Positions 42,892 through 51,937 of a stretch of 64,000 nucleotides of DNA are shown piece by piece. How positions within the stretch are numbered: position 1 is the stretch's first letter; each line of letters opens with the position of its first letter. The position numbers and the translations under genes are program-made. The notes beneath the pieces are model-generated. The model saw nothing but the letters and a program-made list of their open reading frames with translations. It searched no databases and was not told the origin of the DNA. The DNA is from Mycobacterium shimoidei (GTDB lineage Bacteria; Actinomycetota; Actinomycetes; Mycobacteriales; Mycobacteriaceae): the NCBI GenBank assembly GCA_002101905.1, contig LQPU01000037.1:62001-126000 (forward strand). The letters run 5' to 3'.

Positions 42892-44037
42892 ATGGCAGAC
42901 GAAGAGGTTCGCGCATACGGGTCGGTGGCACCGCTCAAAGTCGGGCTGCTCAACGACTATCCGACTCGGGCGGGCACCGACAACGACACCCTCGATACTC
43001 TGCGTTTGGTCTTCGACGAGGCGGTCTCCGCGGGTCTCGTCGACCGGGCGATAGAACTGGTAGAGCGCCATGTGGTCGGCTTGCCGAACGGCACCTACCA
43101 CGCCGTGCAAACCGCCTACGACGAATTAGTCGCCGAGGGCTGTTTAGCGATCTACGGCCCGTACGTCTCCGACAATGCGGTGCCATTAGCCGCACACGCC
43201 GAACGAGTGGCCAAGGTTCCCAACATCGTCCTGTCCGGCTCGGAGGAAGCACTCGGCGAGTGGACGTTCGCGCTGAACAACGGATCGATGCCCGAAGAGC
43301 CCGTGATGCTCGCCGCCGTGATGCTCGGTGACGGCCGGTCCCGGATAGCCATCGCCTACGAAGCATCTCTGATCGGCAAAGAGTACCTGACATACGCCGA
43401 AAAGGCTTATTCGGCTGCCGGATTGAAGGTTGTTACCACAGTGGCAATACCGCAAGTGGAAGCCGACAAATCCGAGGTCGTCAATCAGCTGCGCGATGCC
43501 GAACCAGACGCCCTGGTGCATGTCGGGTTCGGCCACGGGCTGTGGGGCTTCACGGACGCGCTGTTGGCGGCCGGGTGGGATCCGCCGCGGTACACCACCA
43601 CCGCATTCGAGATGGCCCACATCAACGCCGAGTGGATGCGGCAGCTCTCGGGCTGGATCGGACTGGACAGCTATGACGAGCGCAATCTCGTCGGGCAGGC
43701 GTTCCTGGATCGTTTCGAGGCTCGCTTCGGCCGCAGGCCGCGACACTCGATGCCCGGTCTTACTCACGACGTGGCGACGGTGATCGCGCGCGGGCTCGCG
43801 GCGGCACGCCCGTTGACCGGAGGCGGCGTCAAGCACGGCATCGAACAGGTCAAACTCATCCCGTCGGCCAGTGGGGCGCCGGGGACGTATTTGCGATTCG
43901 GCCGCTACATCCGGCAGGGCTGGATGGGCACGGACTATTTGATCGCGCGACGGATCCTGCCGGACGGTTCAGCGCACGTGTTCCACGCTGCGCCCAGCGA
44001 CCACATCTCACGCGCGGTTGGTGTCGGCCCCCGCTAG
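42892..44037 (+). CDS. Periplasmic-binding-protein type I (LIV-like) domain protein without signal peptide
   Basis: A 381-residue protein of the Leu/Ile/Val-binding fold: VGLLNDYPTRAGTDNDTLDTL at the start, then CLAIYGPYVSDNAVPLAA, a hinge near IAIAYEASLIGKEYL, and PRHSMPGLTHDVATVIARGL. Normal members are lipoproteins with an N-terminal signal and Cys; here the ligand fold begins at once and no hydrophobic segment exists. No transporter genes are nearby. With -10 TATGTT six nt before the ATG it is likely leaderless. A cytoplasmic amide- or acid-sensing role (AmiC-like) is one possibility. It overlaps the convergent oxidoreductase by 30 nt. Confidence 0.75.
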   Translation: MADEEVRAYGSVAPLKVGLLNDYPTRAGTDNDTLDTLRLVFDEAVSAGLVDRAIELVERHVVGLPNGTYHAVQTAYDELVAEGCLAIYGPYVSDNAVPLAAHAERVAKVPNIVLSGSEEALGEWTFALNNGSMPEEPVMLAAVMLGDGRSRIAIAYEASLIGKEYLTYAEKAYSAAGLKVVTTVAIPQVEADKSEVVNQLRDAEPDALVHVGFGHGLWGFTDALLAAGWDPPRYTTTAFEMAHINAEWMRQLSGWIGLDSYDERNLVGQAFLDRFEARFGRRPRHSMPGLTHDVATVIARGLAAARPLTGGGVKHGIEQVKLIPSASGAPGTYLRFGRYIRQGWMGTDYLIARRILPDGSAHVFHAAPSDHISRAVGVGPR

Positions 44038-45099
44038 TCGGATCGCGCCGAACACCGGGGCGGTTACGACGCCCGGTGGCGCGGCCAGCACGTCGGGAAT
44101 CGCGCGCACCGCAGCCATGGCGATCATGAGATGACCGGGCTCGGCGTGCGTTCCGGTGGGCGAGTCGTCCCATCCGACATCCAGCTGTAATTCAAAACTG
44201 GGTTTTCCCTTGATGATGGCCCGGATCAACGGCGCCTTTTCACCGGGAGCGAGGGGCTTGAGGCCCCATTGCGGGAGGTCGCGGGTAAGGACCCACTCCT
44301 CGTGGATGGCGAGCAGCGGCCGGTCAGACCAATGGCCGACCCACGAAAATCGTTGTCCAACGACGGTTCCCGCTTCCATGGTGCCGGCGCGCACCTCGAG
44401 GTCGTGGGGGAGTGTCGTGCAGTCGACGGACACGTCAACATGCGACAACGTGATCCCAAGTACGTCCGCGGTGGCATTGAGCGCCTGGCGATAGGCCAAA
44501 TCGAGCTTTTTGATGATTGGGGAATTGACGCTGACGTCTTCGGGTGGTCGGCCCATGCCCATCAGATCGACGAGCATCGGCTTGCTGTCGACCCCCGACA
44601 CGTCCGTAGCCTCATAGAGGTCGATTCGGTCAATGGTCTTCGACAGCGCCGTGACCGTGGCGACCAGGCGTTCGAACATGAAGCCCGGATTTTCACCCGC
44701 CGCGTGGAAGCGAGACTTGCCTGCACGGCACGCGTCGACAAAGGCGCGTTCCGTCTGCGTCCCGTAGGTGGGCAGATGGTTGTATGAGGTGGTCGTGACG
44801 ACACTGGTTCCAGACGCCAGCAGTCGGCAGATATCTTCGGCGTTGGTTTCGACGGCATGGGCCTTGCTGGCGGCGTGGACGACGACGTCGGCGCCAAGGC
44901 CGAAGATCTCCTCTTTGTCCATGGTGGCGAGCACTCCCGTTGTGGGTGGTAGCCCGCACAATGTCCCGGCGTCCTGCCCAGCCTTGGCGGGGTCGTACAC
45001 CAGCACCCCGACTAACTGGTAATCGGGATTCTCAATCAGTTCCTGCAGGGCCGCGCGACCCACGGCCCCGGTAGCCCATTGCACGACCCGAGTTGCCAA
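44008..45099 (-). CDS. DapB N-terminal-like NAD(P)-dependent oxidoreductase
   Basis: A 363-residue protein starting with TTG, which has GAGGAG 8 nt upstream. The Rossmann motif is VVQWATGAVGRAALQELIE at the N-terminus, followed by VGVLVYDPAKAGQDAGTLCG and VVVHAAS. It belongs to the dihydrodipicolinate reductase-like group that includes 2,4-diaminopentanoate dehydrogenase, not to lysine synthesis. Two paralogs are at 46478 and 49058. It is divergent from the P450 at 45225 with a 19-bp palindrome between them. Substrate unknown; an amino or keto acid is suggested by the family. Confidence 0.8.
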   Translation of the reverse strand: MATRVVQWATGAVGRAALQELIENPDYQLVGVLVYDPAKAGQDAGTLCGLPPTTGVLATMDKEEIFGLGADVVVHAASKAHAVETNAEDICRLLASGTSVVTTTSYNHLPTYGTQTERAFVDACRAGKSRFHAAGENPGFMFERLVATVTALSKTIDRIDLYEATDVSGVDSKPMLVDLMGMGRPPEDVSVNSPIIKKLDLAYRQALNATADVLGITLSHVDVSVDCTTLPHDLEVRAGTMEAGTVVGQRFSWVGHWSDRPLLAIHEEWVLTRDLPQWGLKPLAPGEKAPLIRAIIKGKPSFELQLDVGWDDSPTGTHAEPGHLMIAMAAVRAIPDVLAAPPGVVTAPVFGAIRLAGADTNRA

Positions 45100-45150
45100 T
45101 CGAATGCTCCTCGTAGCTCTTTCGCGTATCTACCGTTACTGGCTTTACTC

Positions 45151-45169
45151 AACCTACATCATGTAGGTT
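45151..45169. promoter_or_regulatory. Perfect 19-bp palindrome AACCTACAT-C-ATGTAGGTT
   Basis: Nine-nt arms around a single base, in the gap between the divergent oxidoreductase and P450 genes. A related half-site (ATGTTGGTT) follows about 20 nt downstream. Probable TetR-type operator controlling both directions; the repressor is not known. Confidence 0.65.
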
Positions 45170-45224
45170 ATCAACCACCAGTGTGTATGTTGGTTGAACC
45201 GATGCAGCAGTGAGGGGTCGTCAG

Positions 45225-46463
45225 ATGGCCGAGGCGGCGACTGTCGAGCAGCTTGAACAAAGCATTCGGGATGCGCAGGCCAGATTCAACGAAGGCATGG
45301 GGGCCGATGGCGACGCGTCGCCATATCCGCTGCTGAAGGAACTTCGTGCGAAGGGCCCCGTGCACGCCGGCTGGCCGGAGATGGGGATGGTCGGCAATTC
45401 GGGTGACGGGCCACCGACCTTCACCGCTTACACGTTCGACACCGTCAAGGCGATCTTCACCGACAACATCACTTTCAGCACGCGATGTTACGAAGATGTC
45501 GTTCGACCGCTCCAGGGTCCGACGATCCTGGAGATGCAGGAACCCGAACACGCGGTTTACCGCAAATTGCATGAGTTCGCCTTCGCCCGCTCTTCGATGA
45601 AGCGCTGGGATGTCGAACTCGTCGGTCCGTTGGTGGCCAGAACCATCGGGAAATTCAAGGAGGCCAAGCGCGTCGACCTCGTCGATGCGGTCTTCATGCC
45701 AATCCCGGTGCGGGTGATCGCGGCGCTGTTGGGGCTTCCGGATTCCGATGTGCTGCAGTTCCATCGACTCGCCATCGACCTGCTGGGTTTTAGGGGGGAC
45801 ATGGAATGCGCGTTGCGCGCATCGGCCGAGATGAAGGAGTATTTCGTCGGGATTCTGGCCGACCGGCGCAAAGCGCCGAAGGACGACATGGTTTCGATCT
45901 TGGCTGGCGCCGAAGTCAACGGTGTGAAGATGTCCGACGAACAAATCTACGGTTTCATGCGTAACCTGCTGCCGGCCGGCGCGGAGACGACGTCACGGTC
46001 GACGGCCAGTCTCGCGCTGGCGCTGCTGACCCACCCCGACCAACTCGATGCCGTGCGCAACGACCGCACCCTGCTGCCGCAAGCCATCGAAGAAGGTATC
46101 CGCTGGGAAACCCCGCTGCTGAACTTCATGCGCGAGGTGACCTGCGATACCGAGATAGGCGGAATGCAAATTCCCAAGGGTGCGACCATGATGCTCAACC
46201 TGGGAAGCGCCAATCACGACGAGACCCGATGGGACGATGCCGAATCGTTCGACATCTTCCGGGATCGCAAGCCGCACATCGGCTTCGCTCACGGAGCACA
46301 TGTGTGCCTTGGTATGCATCTGGCCAGGCTCGAGACCACTAAAATTTTCAACGCTTTGTTCGATGAACTCCCCGGACTGCGGCTCGACCCGGACGCACCG
46401 CCGCCGTACATCACCGGCACCATGTTCCGTTCCCCGCCGCGGCTAGACGTGGTGTGGGACTGA
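45225..46463 (+). CDS. Cytochrome P450
   Basis: A 412-residue P450. The ATG at 45225 has GAGGGG 7 nt upstream; a GTG five codons earlier is less well placed. The I-helix motif is LLPAGAETTSRS, ExxR is in EEGIRWE, and the heme loop is FAHGAHVCLGMHLARLE with Cys near residue 361. It resembles the P450 at 14393. It is followed after 14 nt by a DapB-like gene, so the two are probably co-translated. Substrate unknown. Confidence 0.9.
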   Translation: MAEAATVEQLEQSIRDAQARFNEGMGADGDASPYPLLKELRAKGPVHAGWPEMGMVGNSGDGPPTFTAYTFDTVKAIFTDNITFSTRCYEDVVRPLQGPTILEMQEPEHAVYRKLHEFAFARSSMKRWDVELVGPLVARTIGKFKEAKRVDLVDAVFMPIPVRVIAALLGLPDSDVLQFHRLAIDLLGFRGDMECALRASAEMKEYFVGILADRRKAPKDDMVSILAGAEVNGVKMSDEQIYGFMRNLLPAGAETTSRSTASLALALLTHPDQLDAVRNDRTLLPQAIEEGIRWETPLLNFMREVTCDTEIGGMQIPKGATMMLNLGSANHDETRWDDAESFDIFRDRKPHIGFAHGAHVCLGMHLARLETTKIFNALFDELPGLRLDPDAPPPYITGTMFRSPPRLDVVWD

Positions 46464-46477
46464 GCGCGAGGTTTGTG

Positions 46478-47536
46478 ATGACACGGGTGATCCAGTGGGC
46501 GACCGGCGTTACCGGGATGATGTCACTTCGTCACGTCATCGCACGGGCGGATCTCGAACTGGTCGGGGTGCGTGTCTACGACCCTGCGAAGGCAGGGGTG
46601 GACGCAGGCACGCTGTGCGGTGCCCGCGAACTCGGACTTTGTACTACTGCCGATCGCGACGAGATCATCAGCACCGACGCGGATGTGGTCCTTTACATGG
46701 GCAAGGTCGAAACCGATACCCCGGGCTGTTTTGCCGACGTCTGCGAGCTGCTCGCGTCGGGCAAGAACGTCGTGGCCACTGGAAGCCGGTTCATCCATCC
46801 CCGGTCGCTACATGCATCGCTGGCAGATGGCATCGAGAATGCGTGTCGCACAGGGCAATCCTCGTTTCTCGGACTTGGCATATATCCGGGATTCGTCGGC
46901 GAATCGTTGGTACCTATCCTGTCGCGACTCACCGCACGCGTCGGTCGGATCAGCGTCCGTGAAGTGCTCAACTACTCGACGTACGCCAGCCATGACCTGA
47001 TCTTCAATGCGATGGGGTTCGGGCATACGCCCGAAGACACCACGCCGCTGCTGGCGAACACCGAGTACGCGGCGAGTGCCTGGATCGGCAGTGCCACCGT
47101 GCTCGCGCAGTCGCTGGGGCTCAAGATCAGGTCCGTGCAGGGGTTCCGCGAAGTCCAGACCACACCGCGGCCGTTGACGGTGGCTGCCGGCGAGATCCCC
47201 GCCGGAACGGTTGCCGCCATGCGATTCGGTGTCGAGGTCGATTGTGGCGCAACCACATTAGCGGTCGAGCACCTCACCCGCATGGCTGATGATCTCGCAC
47301 CGGACTGGCCGACAGAGATCGGCTACGAGGTGACCTTCGACGGCGAGCCGAACATGAGGCTCCACCTCGTGATCGGCTCGCACGACGAGGATCACTCCGA
47401 ACGGGCTTGCTTGGCCACCGCCATGCATGCGGTCAACGCAATACCGACGGTAATCGCGGCCGACCCGGGGCTTTACGACCTTTCCGCGATCGCTCCATTC
47501 GTCGCACACTGGACAAACCGGTCGACGGTGATTTGA
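46478..47536 (+). CDS. DapB N-terminal-like NAD(P)-dependent oxidoreductase
   Basis: A 352-residue paralog of the product of 44008. The ATG at 46478 has GAGG 6 nt upstream. The Rossmann motif is VIQWATGVTGMMSLRHVIA, then VGVRVYDPAKAGVDAGTLCG and VVLYMGKVETDTPG. The C-terminal domain ends VNAIPTVIAADPGLYDLSA, as in its paralogs. It follows the P450 gene in the same operon. Close similarity in the first 60 residues to the 44008 product suggests duplication within the locus. Confidence 0.8.
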   Translation: MTRVIQWATGVTGMMSLRHVIARADLELVGVRVYDPAKAGVDAGTLCGARELGLCTTADRDEIISTDADVVLYMGKVETDTPGCFADVCELLASGKNVVATGSRFIHPRSLHASLADGIENACRTGQSSFLGLGIYPGFVGESLVPILSRLTARVGRISVREVLNYSTYASHDLIFNAMGFGHTPEDTTPLLANTEYAASAWIGSATVLAQSLGLKIRSVQGFREVQTTPRPLTVAAGEIPAGTVAAMRFGVEVDCGATTLAVEHLTRMADDLAPDWPTEIGYEVTFDGEPNMRLHLVIGSHDEDHSERACLATAMHAVNAIPTVIAADPGLYDLSAIAPFVAHWTNRSTVI

Positions 47537-47655
47537 GGCTAGACGTACAGCTAAAACGCGCCTGAGGTCCCGTTGCCGAAGTCCGGGTAGCCCCCGATCA
47601 GCGGGATGGAAGGCAAAAAGCCTTGCCTGCGGCCGATAACGCCTATTCTCGTGAT

Positions 47656-48852
47656 GTGACATACAGGGTGAAGGTTGACCCATACTACGACCCATTTGAC
47701 TTCGAGATCGATGACGACCCGTACCCAGCGTGGAGGCAGCTGCGTGACGTCGCGCCGCTGTATCACAACGACAAGTACGGCTTCTACGCGTTGAGCAGGT
47801 ACTCAGATGTCGCCCGCGAGCTGGTGAACTGGAGGGATTATCGGTCCGGTAAAGGCACGACCATCGACATCATCCTCAACGGGGTCGACGTACCACCCGG
47901 CATCATCCTGTTCGAGGACCCGCCGATTCACGACCTGCACCGCCGGTTGTTGTCCGGGGTTTTCACGCCACGGCGGATGGCGGCCATCGAACCGCTGGCC
48001 AGGGAGTTTTGCAGGCGCGCGTTGGAGCCTCATACGGACTCCGACACGTTCGACTTCATCGCCGACCTCGGCGCCTGGATGCCAATGCGCACCATCGGAT
48101 ACCTACTGGGCATACCCGAGGATAGGCAGGTCGCGATCCGGCAAAACACGGACCGGCTACTTGAACTCAAAGACGGGGGGCTGGCCGAAATCGCCGATGA
48201 CACGCTGACGCGGCAAGGCTCAATGTTGGAGGAATTCATCGACTGGCGCTACGAACATCCCTCCGATGATCTGATGACCGAACTGGTCAACGCTGAGATC
48301 GAGGAACCCGACGGCAGCTGCAGGCGGTTGACCCGCACCGAGGTGCTGACCTACGCGGGCACGCTCGTTGGCGCCGGCAACGAGACGACGACGCGGTTGA
48401 TCGGCTTCGCAGGGCAACTGTTGTCGGACCATCCGGACCAGCGCCACGAGCTCGCAGCGGATTTCAGCCTTATACCCGGCGCGGTCGAGGAAGTGCTGCG
48501 CTACGAGGCTCCGTCGCCCGTGCAGGCACGCTATGTCGCCCGTGACGTCGAACATTATGGGCAGCAGGTGCCCGAGGGGTCGGTGATGTTGCTGCTCAAC
48601 GGATCGGCCAACCGCGATGAGAGGCAGTTCGCCGACCCCGACAGATTCGACATTCACCGGCAGGCCGCTCATCTTTCCTTTGGGCACGGTATCCACTTCT
48701 GTCTCGGTGCGGCGCTGGCGCGGCTTCAGGCACGCATAGCGCTCGAAGAAGTGCTCACCAGATGGCCCGACTGGGAGGTCGACTACGACAAAGCGAAGCG
48801 CGCTCGCACCACAAGTGTCAGGGGCTGGGCAAGCCTGCCGGCGAGGGTGTGA
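47656..48852 (+). CDS. Cytochrome P450
   Basis: A 398-residue P450. The GTG at 47656 has the -10-like TATTCT (47644-47649) ending 6 nt before it and no ribosome site, so a leaderless transcript is likely; a TTG 33 nt upstream is the alternative start. The I-helix motif is LVGAGNETTTR, ExxR is in EEVLRYE, and the heme loop is FGHGIHFCLG with Cys near residue 349. The N-terminus (DPYYDPFDFEIDDDPYPAW) resembles that of the P450 at 53777. Substrate unknown. Confidence 0.88.
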   Translation: MTYRVKVDPYYDPFDFEIDDDPYPAWRQLRDVAPLYHNDKYGFYALSRYSDVARELVNWRDYRSGKGTTIDIILNGVDVPPGIILFEDPPIHDLHRRLLSGVFTPRRMAAIEPLAREFCRRALEPHTDSDTFDFIADLGAWMPMRTIGYLLGIPEDRQVAIRQNTDRLLELKDGGLAEIADDTLTRQGSMLEEFIDWRYEHPSDDLMTELVNAEIEEPDGSCRRLTRTEVLTYAGTLVGAGNETTTRLIGFAGQLLSDHPDQRHELAADFSLIPGAVEEVLRYEAPSPVQARYVARDVEHYGQQVPEGSVMLLLNGSANRDERQFADPDRFDIHRQAAHLSFGHGIHFCLGAALARLQARIALEEVLTRWPDWEVDYDKAKRARTTSVRGWASLPARV

Positions 48853-48853
48853 C

Positions 48854-49018
48854 ATGACGGATGCCGTTGATTCCGGGCCGCGTTATCGAGCCGGAAACTC
48901 ACCGAGAGTTGACCTGTCGCAACCCTCTTACGATCAGAACCCCTATGCAAGTGTGAGGGTCTACGAGCCGCATGGGCATCCGCGTGACGCGGGAAAGACG
49001 GGACCTGTCCATAAGTGA
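48854..49018 (+). CDS. Small ORF of unknown function
   Basis: A 54-codon frame starts 1 nt after the P450 stop, with GAGGG 6 nt before the ATG. The product is hydrophilic (YRAGNSPRVDLSQPSYDQNP, then a basic tail) and matches no family I know. It may be a real small protein translated by coupling, or the start of a lost gene. Confidence 0.3.
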   Translation: MTDAVDSGPRYRAGNSPRVDLSQPSYDQNPYASVRVYEPHGHPRDAGKTGPVHK

Positions 49019-49057
49019 GGCGCACGTCGTATTGCCGGCCGAAAAGAGGTAGTGGAA

Positions 49058-50155
49058 TTGGCGAAAGAAGGTAAGCGGCGCTACCGGGTAGTCCACGTCG
49101 GTACCGGGCTGACCGGCCGCCAGGCGTTGCGGGCGATCATCGATGATCCTGTGGTGGAACTGGTCGGCGTCAAGGTGTCGACGCCGGAGAAAGTCGGGGT
49201 GGATGCGGGCCAACTGTGCGGGACGACGGATGTCGGCATAGCCGCGACCGACGATACGTCAGCAGTCTTGGCACTGGCTCCTGAGTGTGTCACATACTGC
49301 GCGACAGCGGTCCGACGCGAAGAGGAAGCCATAGCAGATATCGCCGCCTACCTCGAGGCGGGCGTCAATGTGGTGACGTTCTCGACGATTCCGATGGTTT
49401 ACCCCGCCGTAGCCCCCTCCGAATGGCGTGAGGTTTTGGAAAGCGCAGCGCAAAAAGGGAATTCGACCTTCTACGCCACTGGCAGTGAGCCGGGGTTCAT
49501 CAGCCTGAACATCCCCACAGCTCTTCTCGCGGGGGCGGGTCGAGTCGACTCATATCGAATGGACGAGTATGCCGTCGATCTGGACAAGGCCTATCCGATC
49601 TGGGACGTCTTGCACGAGTCGATGGGCTTCGGGAAGCCGGACGGTCACGTGCCGGCCCGGATCGCCTCGGGAAAGGTGAACAAGGACTGGGAGACCGTGG
49701 TCCGGTACATCGCTGACATCCTCGGGTTCAAGCTCGACCGCATCGAACTTGAATGGGAGACGCTGCTCGCACCGACCGATCTTGAGACTGCACTGAGCAT
49801 CATCCCCGAGGGCACGATTTGTGCTCATCGCTGGCAACTCGCCGGAGTCATCGGCGCGAGACCGGCTGTCGCAGTGCAATACTTCGCGGCAGTCAGCAGC
49901 ACGCCATGGCCGGATCGCTGGCCTAAACCGGCCCGCGAGGGCGAAGGCGGAATGGTGTTTCGTGTCGAGGGCAGTCCCAGTATGAGCTTGGAGTTGTATT
50001 TCGAGCAGTCGGCAACCGACCGGGTGAATCCAGGTGTCGCGGTCACGGCGATGGCCGCGGTCAACGCGATTCCCGACGTCGTCGACGCCCCGGCGGGCGT
50101 CATCGCCAATCCGCTGTCGGGGCCGTCGCTGGTGACTCGGCAATCGCGCACCTAG
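49058..50155 (+). CDS. DapB N-terminal-like NAD(P)-dependent oxidoreductase
   Basis: A 365-residue third paralog, more diverged than the other two. The TTG at 49058 is 8 nt after GAGG; the GTG two codons earlier is only 2 nt away and less likely. The Rossmann motif is VVHVGTGLTGRQALRAII, then VGVKVSTPEKVGVDAGQLCG. The middle has TFYATGSEPGFISLNIPTAL and a long insertion with WDVLHESMGFGKPDGHVPA. The end, VNAIPDVVDAPAGVIANP, is nearly identical in form to that of the 44008 product. It is convergent with the ligase at 50215. Confidence 0.78.
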   Translation: MAKEGKRRYRVVHVGTGLTGRQALRAIIDDPVVELVGVKVSTPEKVGVDAGQLCGTTDVGIAATDDTSAVLALAPECVTYCATAVRREEEAIADIAAYLEAGVNVVTFSTIPMVYPAVAPSEWREVLESAAQKGNSTFYATGSEPGFISLNIPTALLAGAGRVDSYRMDEYAVDLDKAYPIWDVLHESMGFGKPDGHVPARIASGKVNKDWETVVRYIADILGFKLDRIELEWETLLAPTDLETALSIIPEGTICAHRWQLAGVIGARPAVAVQYFAAVSSTPWPDRWPKPAREGEGGMVFRVEGSPSMSLELYFEQSATDRVNPGVAVTAMAAVNAIPDVVDAPAGVIANPLSGPSLVTRQSRT

Positions 50156-50214
50156 CTAAACTCAAATGCGTCGTGCAGTGCGGTGATCGGCGGATCCGGC
50201 CACTTGGCTGCCGC

Positions 50215-51828
50215 TCAACGGTCCGCCAGAAGAGAGCTCAGCTGCTTCGCCAGGTCGGATTTCTTGACCTTGCCCGTCGCAGTAAACGGTAGCGCGTCTT
50301 TCCGCGTGATCCAGATGAACTTCGGCACCTTGTACGCAGAGAGGCGACCTCGTACCTGCGCGCGCAGACCCTCGCTGTCGAGTTCGCAGTCTCCGCGTGG
50401 TACCACCGCCGCGGCGACGACCGTGCCGTTGCTGCCGTCTTCGGCCCCGACGACATACGCTTCGAGCACACCATCGCACTCGGTCAGCGCTCGTTCCACT
50501 TCGCTTGGGGTGACGTTGGTTCCGCCGCTCGTCTTGATCAGATCGCCCAACCGGCCGGTGAACTTGATCCAGCCGTCGTCGTACTCGACGCCGCAATCAC
50601 CGGTGCGATAGTAACCGCTTGCGGTGAACACCTCTTCACGTTCGCGTTTGTAGAGGCGCTGCATCAACGAGTATCCGCGAACCCAGATCTCGCCTTCCGT
50701 CCCTACCGGGACCGGTATGCCTGTTCCGGGATCGACCAGGATGTGGCTCAGGCCCTCCACGGAGAACCCCCCGGTCTGCGCGCGGTCCGGCGGCTGCGGC
50801 GGATACGGATCGACTCCGATGTGGTTGCCGCACAGTTCGGTCATGCCCAACGCGTTTGGACCTTTGGGTCGCTGGTCCGGCGGCACCATCGCGGGCATGC
50901 TGGTGCGCTGCACCGAACTCAGGTCGCGCCCGGCGAAATCGGGGTGCTCCGCCAAAGACTTGCCCTGCTGCGGCCAACCGAGCGCGATGGTCGCGCGGTA
51001 GCGCTCCATCAATTCCAAGGCGTTCGCCGCATCGAACGCCGGCTGGGTGACGAGTGTGGCGCCGTGGTGAATGACGGCGTGCAACCCGGTGATCAACCCT
51101 CCCACCCAAAAGAACGGCATTGCGGTGAACAAGACAGTGTCGGGCATGACGCCGTACTGGAAGGTGAGGTTGTAGGTGTGGCGAACCAAGGTTCCGTGGG
51201 TGTGCACGGGCGCTTTCGGATCGCCAGTGCTGCCCGACGTGTAAATGATGGCCACTTCGTCTGCCGGCGTCACGCACGACTCGACATCGACGAGGAAGCC
51301 CGCATCGATGCTGGTCGGTGCTTCTTTGTCTTCGAATGCGGTCGCCCAGGTTCGATCGCAGGGTCCCCACACCCCGATCGTGCGCAGATACGGCGTTGTG
51401 GGCAAGACGATGCGACCCGGTTCGCGCTGTTCGGCAAGCCCGGGCAACGCCTCCTCGAGTCGCTCGACGAAATCGTGGTTGCGGAAGGCCGACCACGCCA
51501 GGACCGCTTTCAGGTCAGCGTGACGGATGGTCCAGGCCAGCTCGGACGTTTTGTAGAACGTGTTGAGCGGGACGGCGACCGCGCCGATGCGCGTCGCAGC
51601 GAACCAGGCGAGTGCCCATTCCACGCTGTTGGGCATCAGAATCCCGACGTGGTCACCCTTTCCGATGCCCTCGGCAAGCAGCGTCATCGCCAATTGCGAC
51701 GAACGCAGGTCCAGATCGGCGTATGTCAGCACGTGCCCGTCGACGATGAGGAACGGTTTGTCACCGAACCGCGCCGCAGACGATCTCACCAGTGCGGGGA
51801 TCGTCGGCGTGATGGTCGGGAAGGGCAT
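50215..51828 (-). CDS. Acyl-CoA synthetase (AMP-forming)
   Basis: A 537-residue ANL ligase. The phosphate motif is IIYTSGSTGDPKAPVHTHGT near residues 210-229, where the usual Gly after Lys is Ala. Other motifs are LGMTELCGNH, GDCGVEYDDGWIKFTGRLGDLIKTSGGTNVTPSEVE (in pieces) and the catalytic Lys in TATGKVKKSDLAK. It activates a carboxylic acid for the CoA-transferase/P450 genes nearby or for the DapB-like enzymes. AGGAG lies 11 nt from the ATG, a long spacing. It is divergent from the SnoaL-like gene. Confidence 0.88.
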   Translation of the reverse strand: MPFPTITPTIPALVRSSAARFGDKPFLIVDGHVLTYADLDLRSSQLAMTLLAEGIGKGDHVGILMPNSVEWALAWFAATRIGAVAVPLNTFYKTSELAWTIRHADLKAVLAWSAFRNHDFVERLEEALPGLAEQREPGRIVLPTTPYLRTIGVWGPCDRTWATAFEDKEAPTSIDAGFLVDVESCVTPADEVAIIYTSGSTGDPKAPVHTHGTLVRHTYNLTFQYGVMPDTVLFTAMPFFWVGGLITGLHAVIHHGATLVTQPAFDAANALELMERYRATIALGWPQQGKSLAEHPDFAGRDLSSVQRTSMPAMVPPDQRPKGPNALGMTELCGNHIGVDPYPPQPPDRAQTGGFSVEGLSHILVDPGTGIPVPVGTEGEIWVRGYSLMQRLYKREREEVFTASGYYRTGDCGVEYDDGWIKFTGRLGDLIKTSGGTNVTPSEVERALTECDGVLEAYVVGAEDGSNGTVVAAAVVPRGDCELDSEGLRAQVRGRLSAYKVPKFIWITRKDALPFTATGKVKKSDLAKQLSSLLADR

Positions 51829-51937
51829 GCGGTCGCCGTCTCCTAGAACGTTCGTTGGGCCTCAACAGGATAGTTGGCTTTGCGTCAGACGAGAACACCG
51901 GTTCTCGCTGGCCTCGCCGGCGAACTACACTGCAGCC

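Noticed and set aside
47610..47624. Small hairpin AAGGC-AAAAA-GCCTT
   Set aside because: Five-base stem, no U-run; too weak to call a terminator.
47551..47649. Minus-strand open frame ending PLIGGYPDFGNGTSGAF in the gap before the P450 at 47656
   Set aside because: The phrase looks protein-like, but the frame runs into the P450 gene on the other strand and has no credible start.
50743..51846. 367-codon plus-strand open frame over the ligase gene
   Set aside because: Mirror frame; the ligase motifs on the minus strand are complete.
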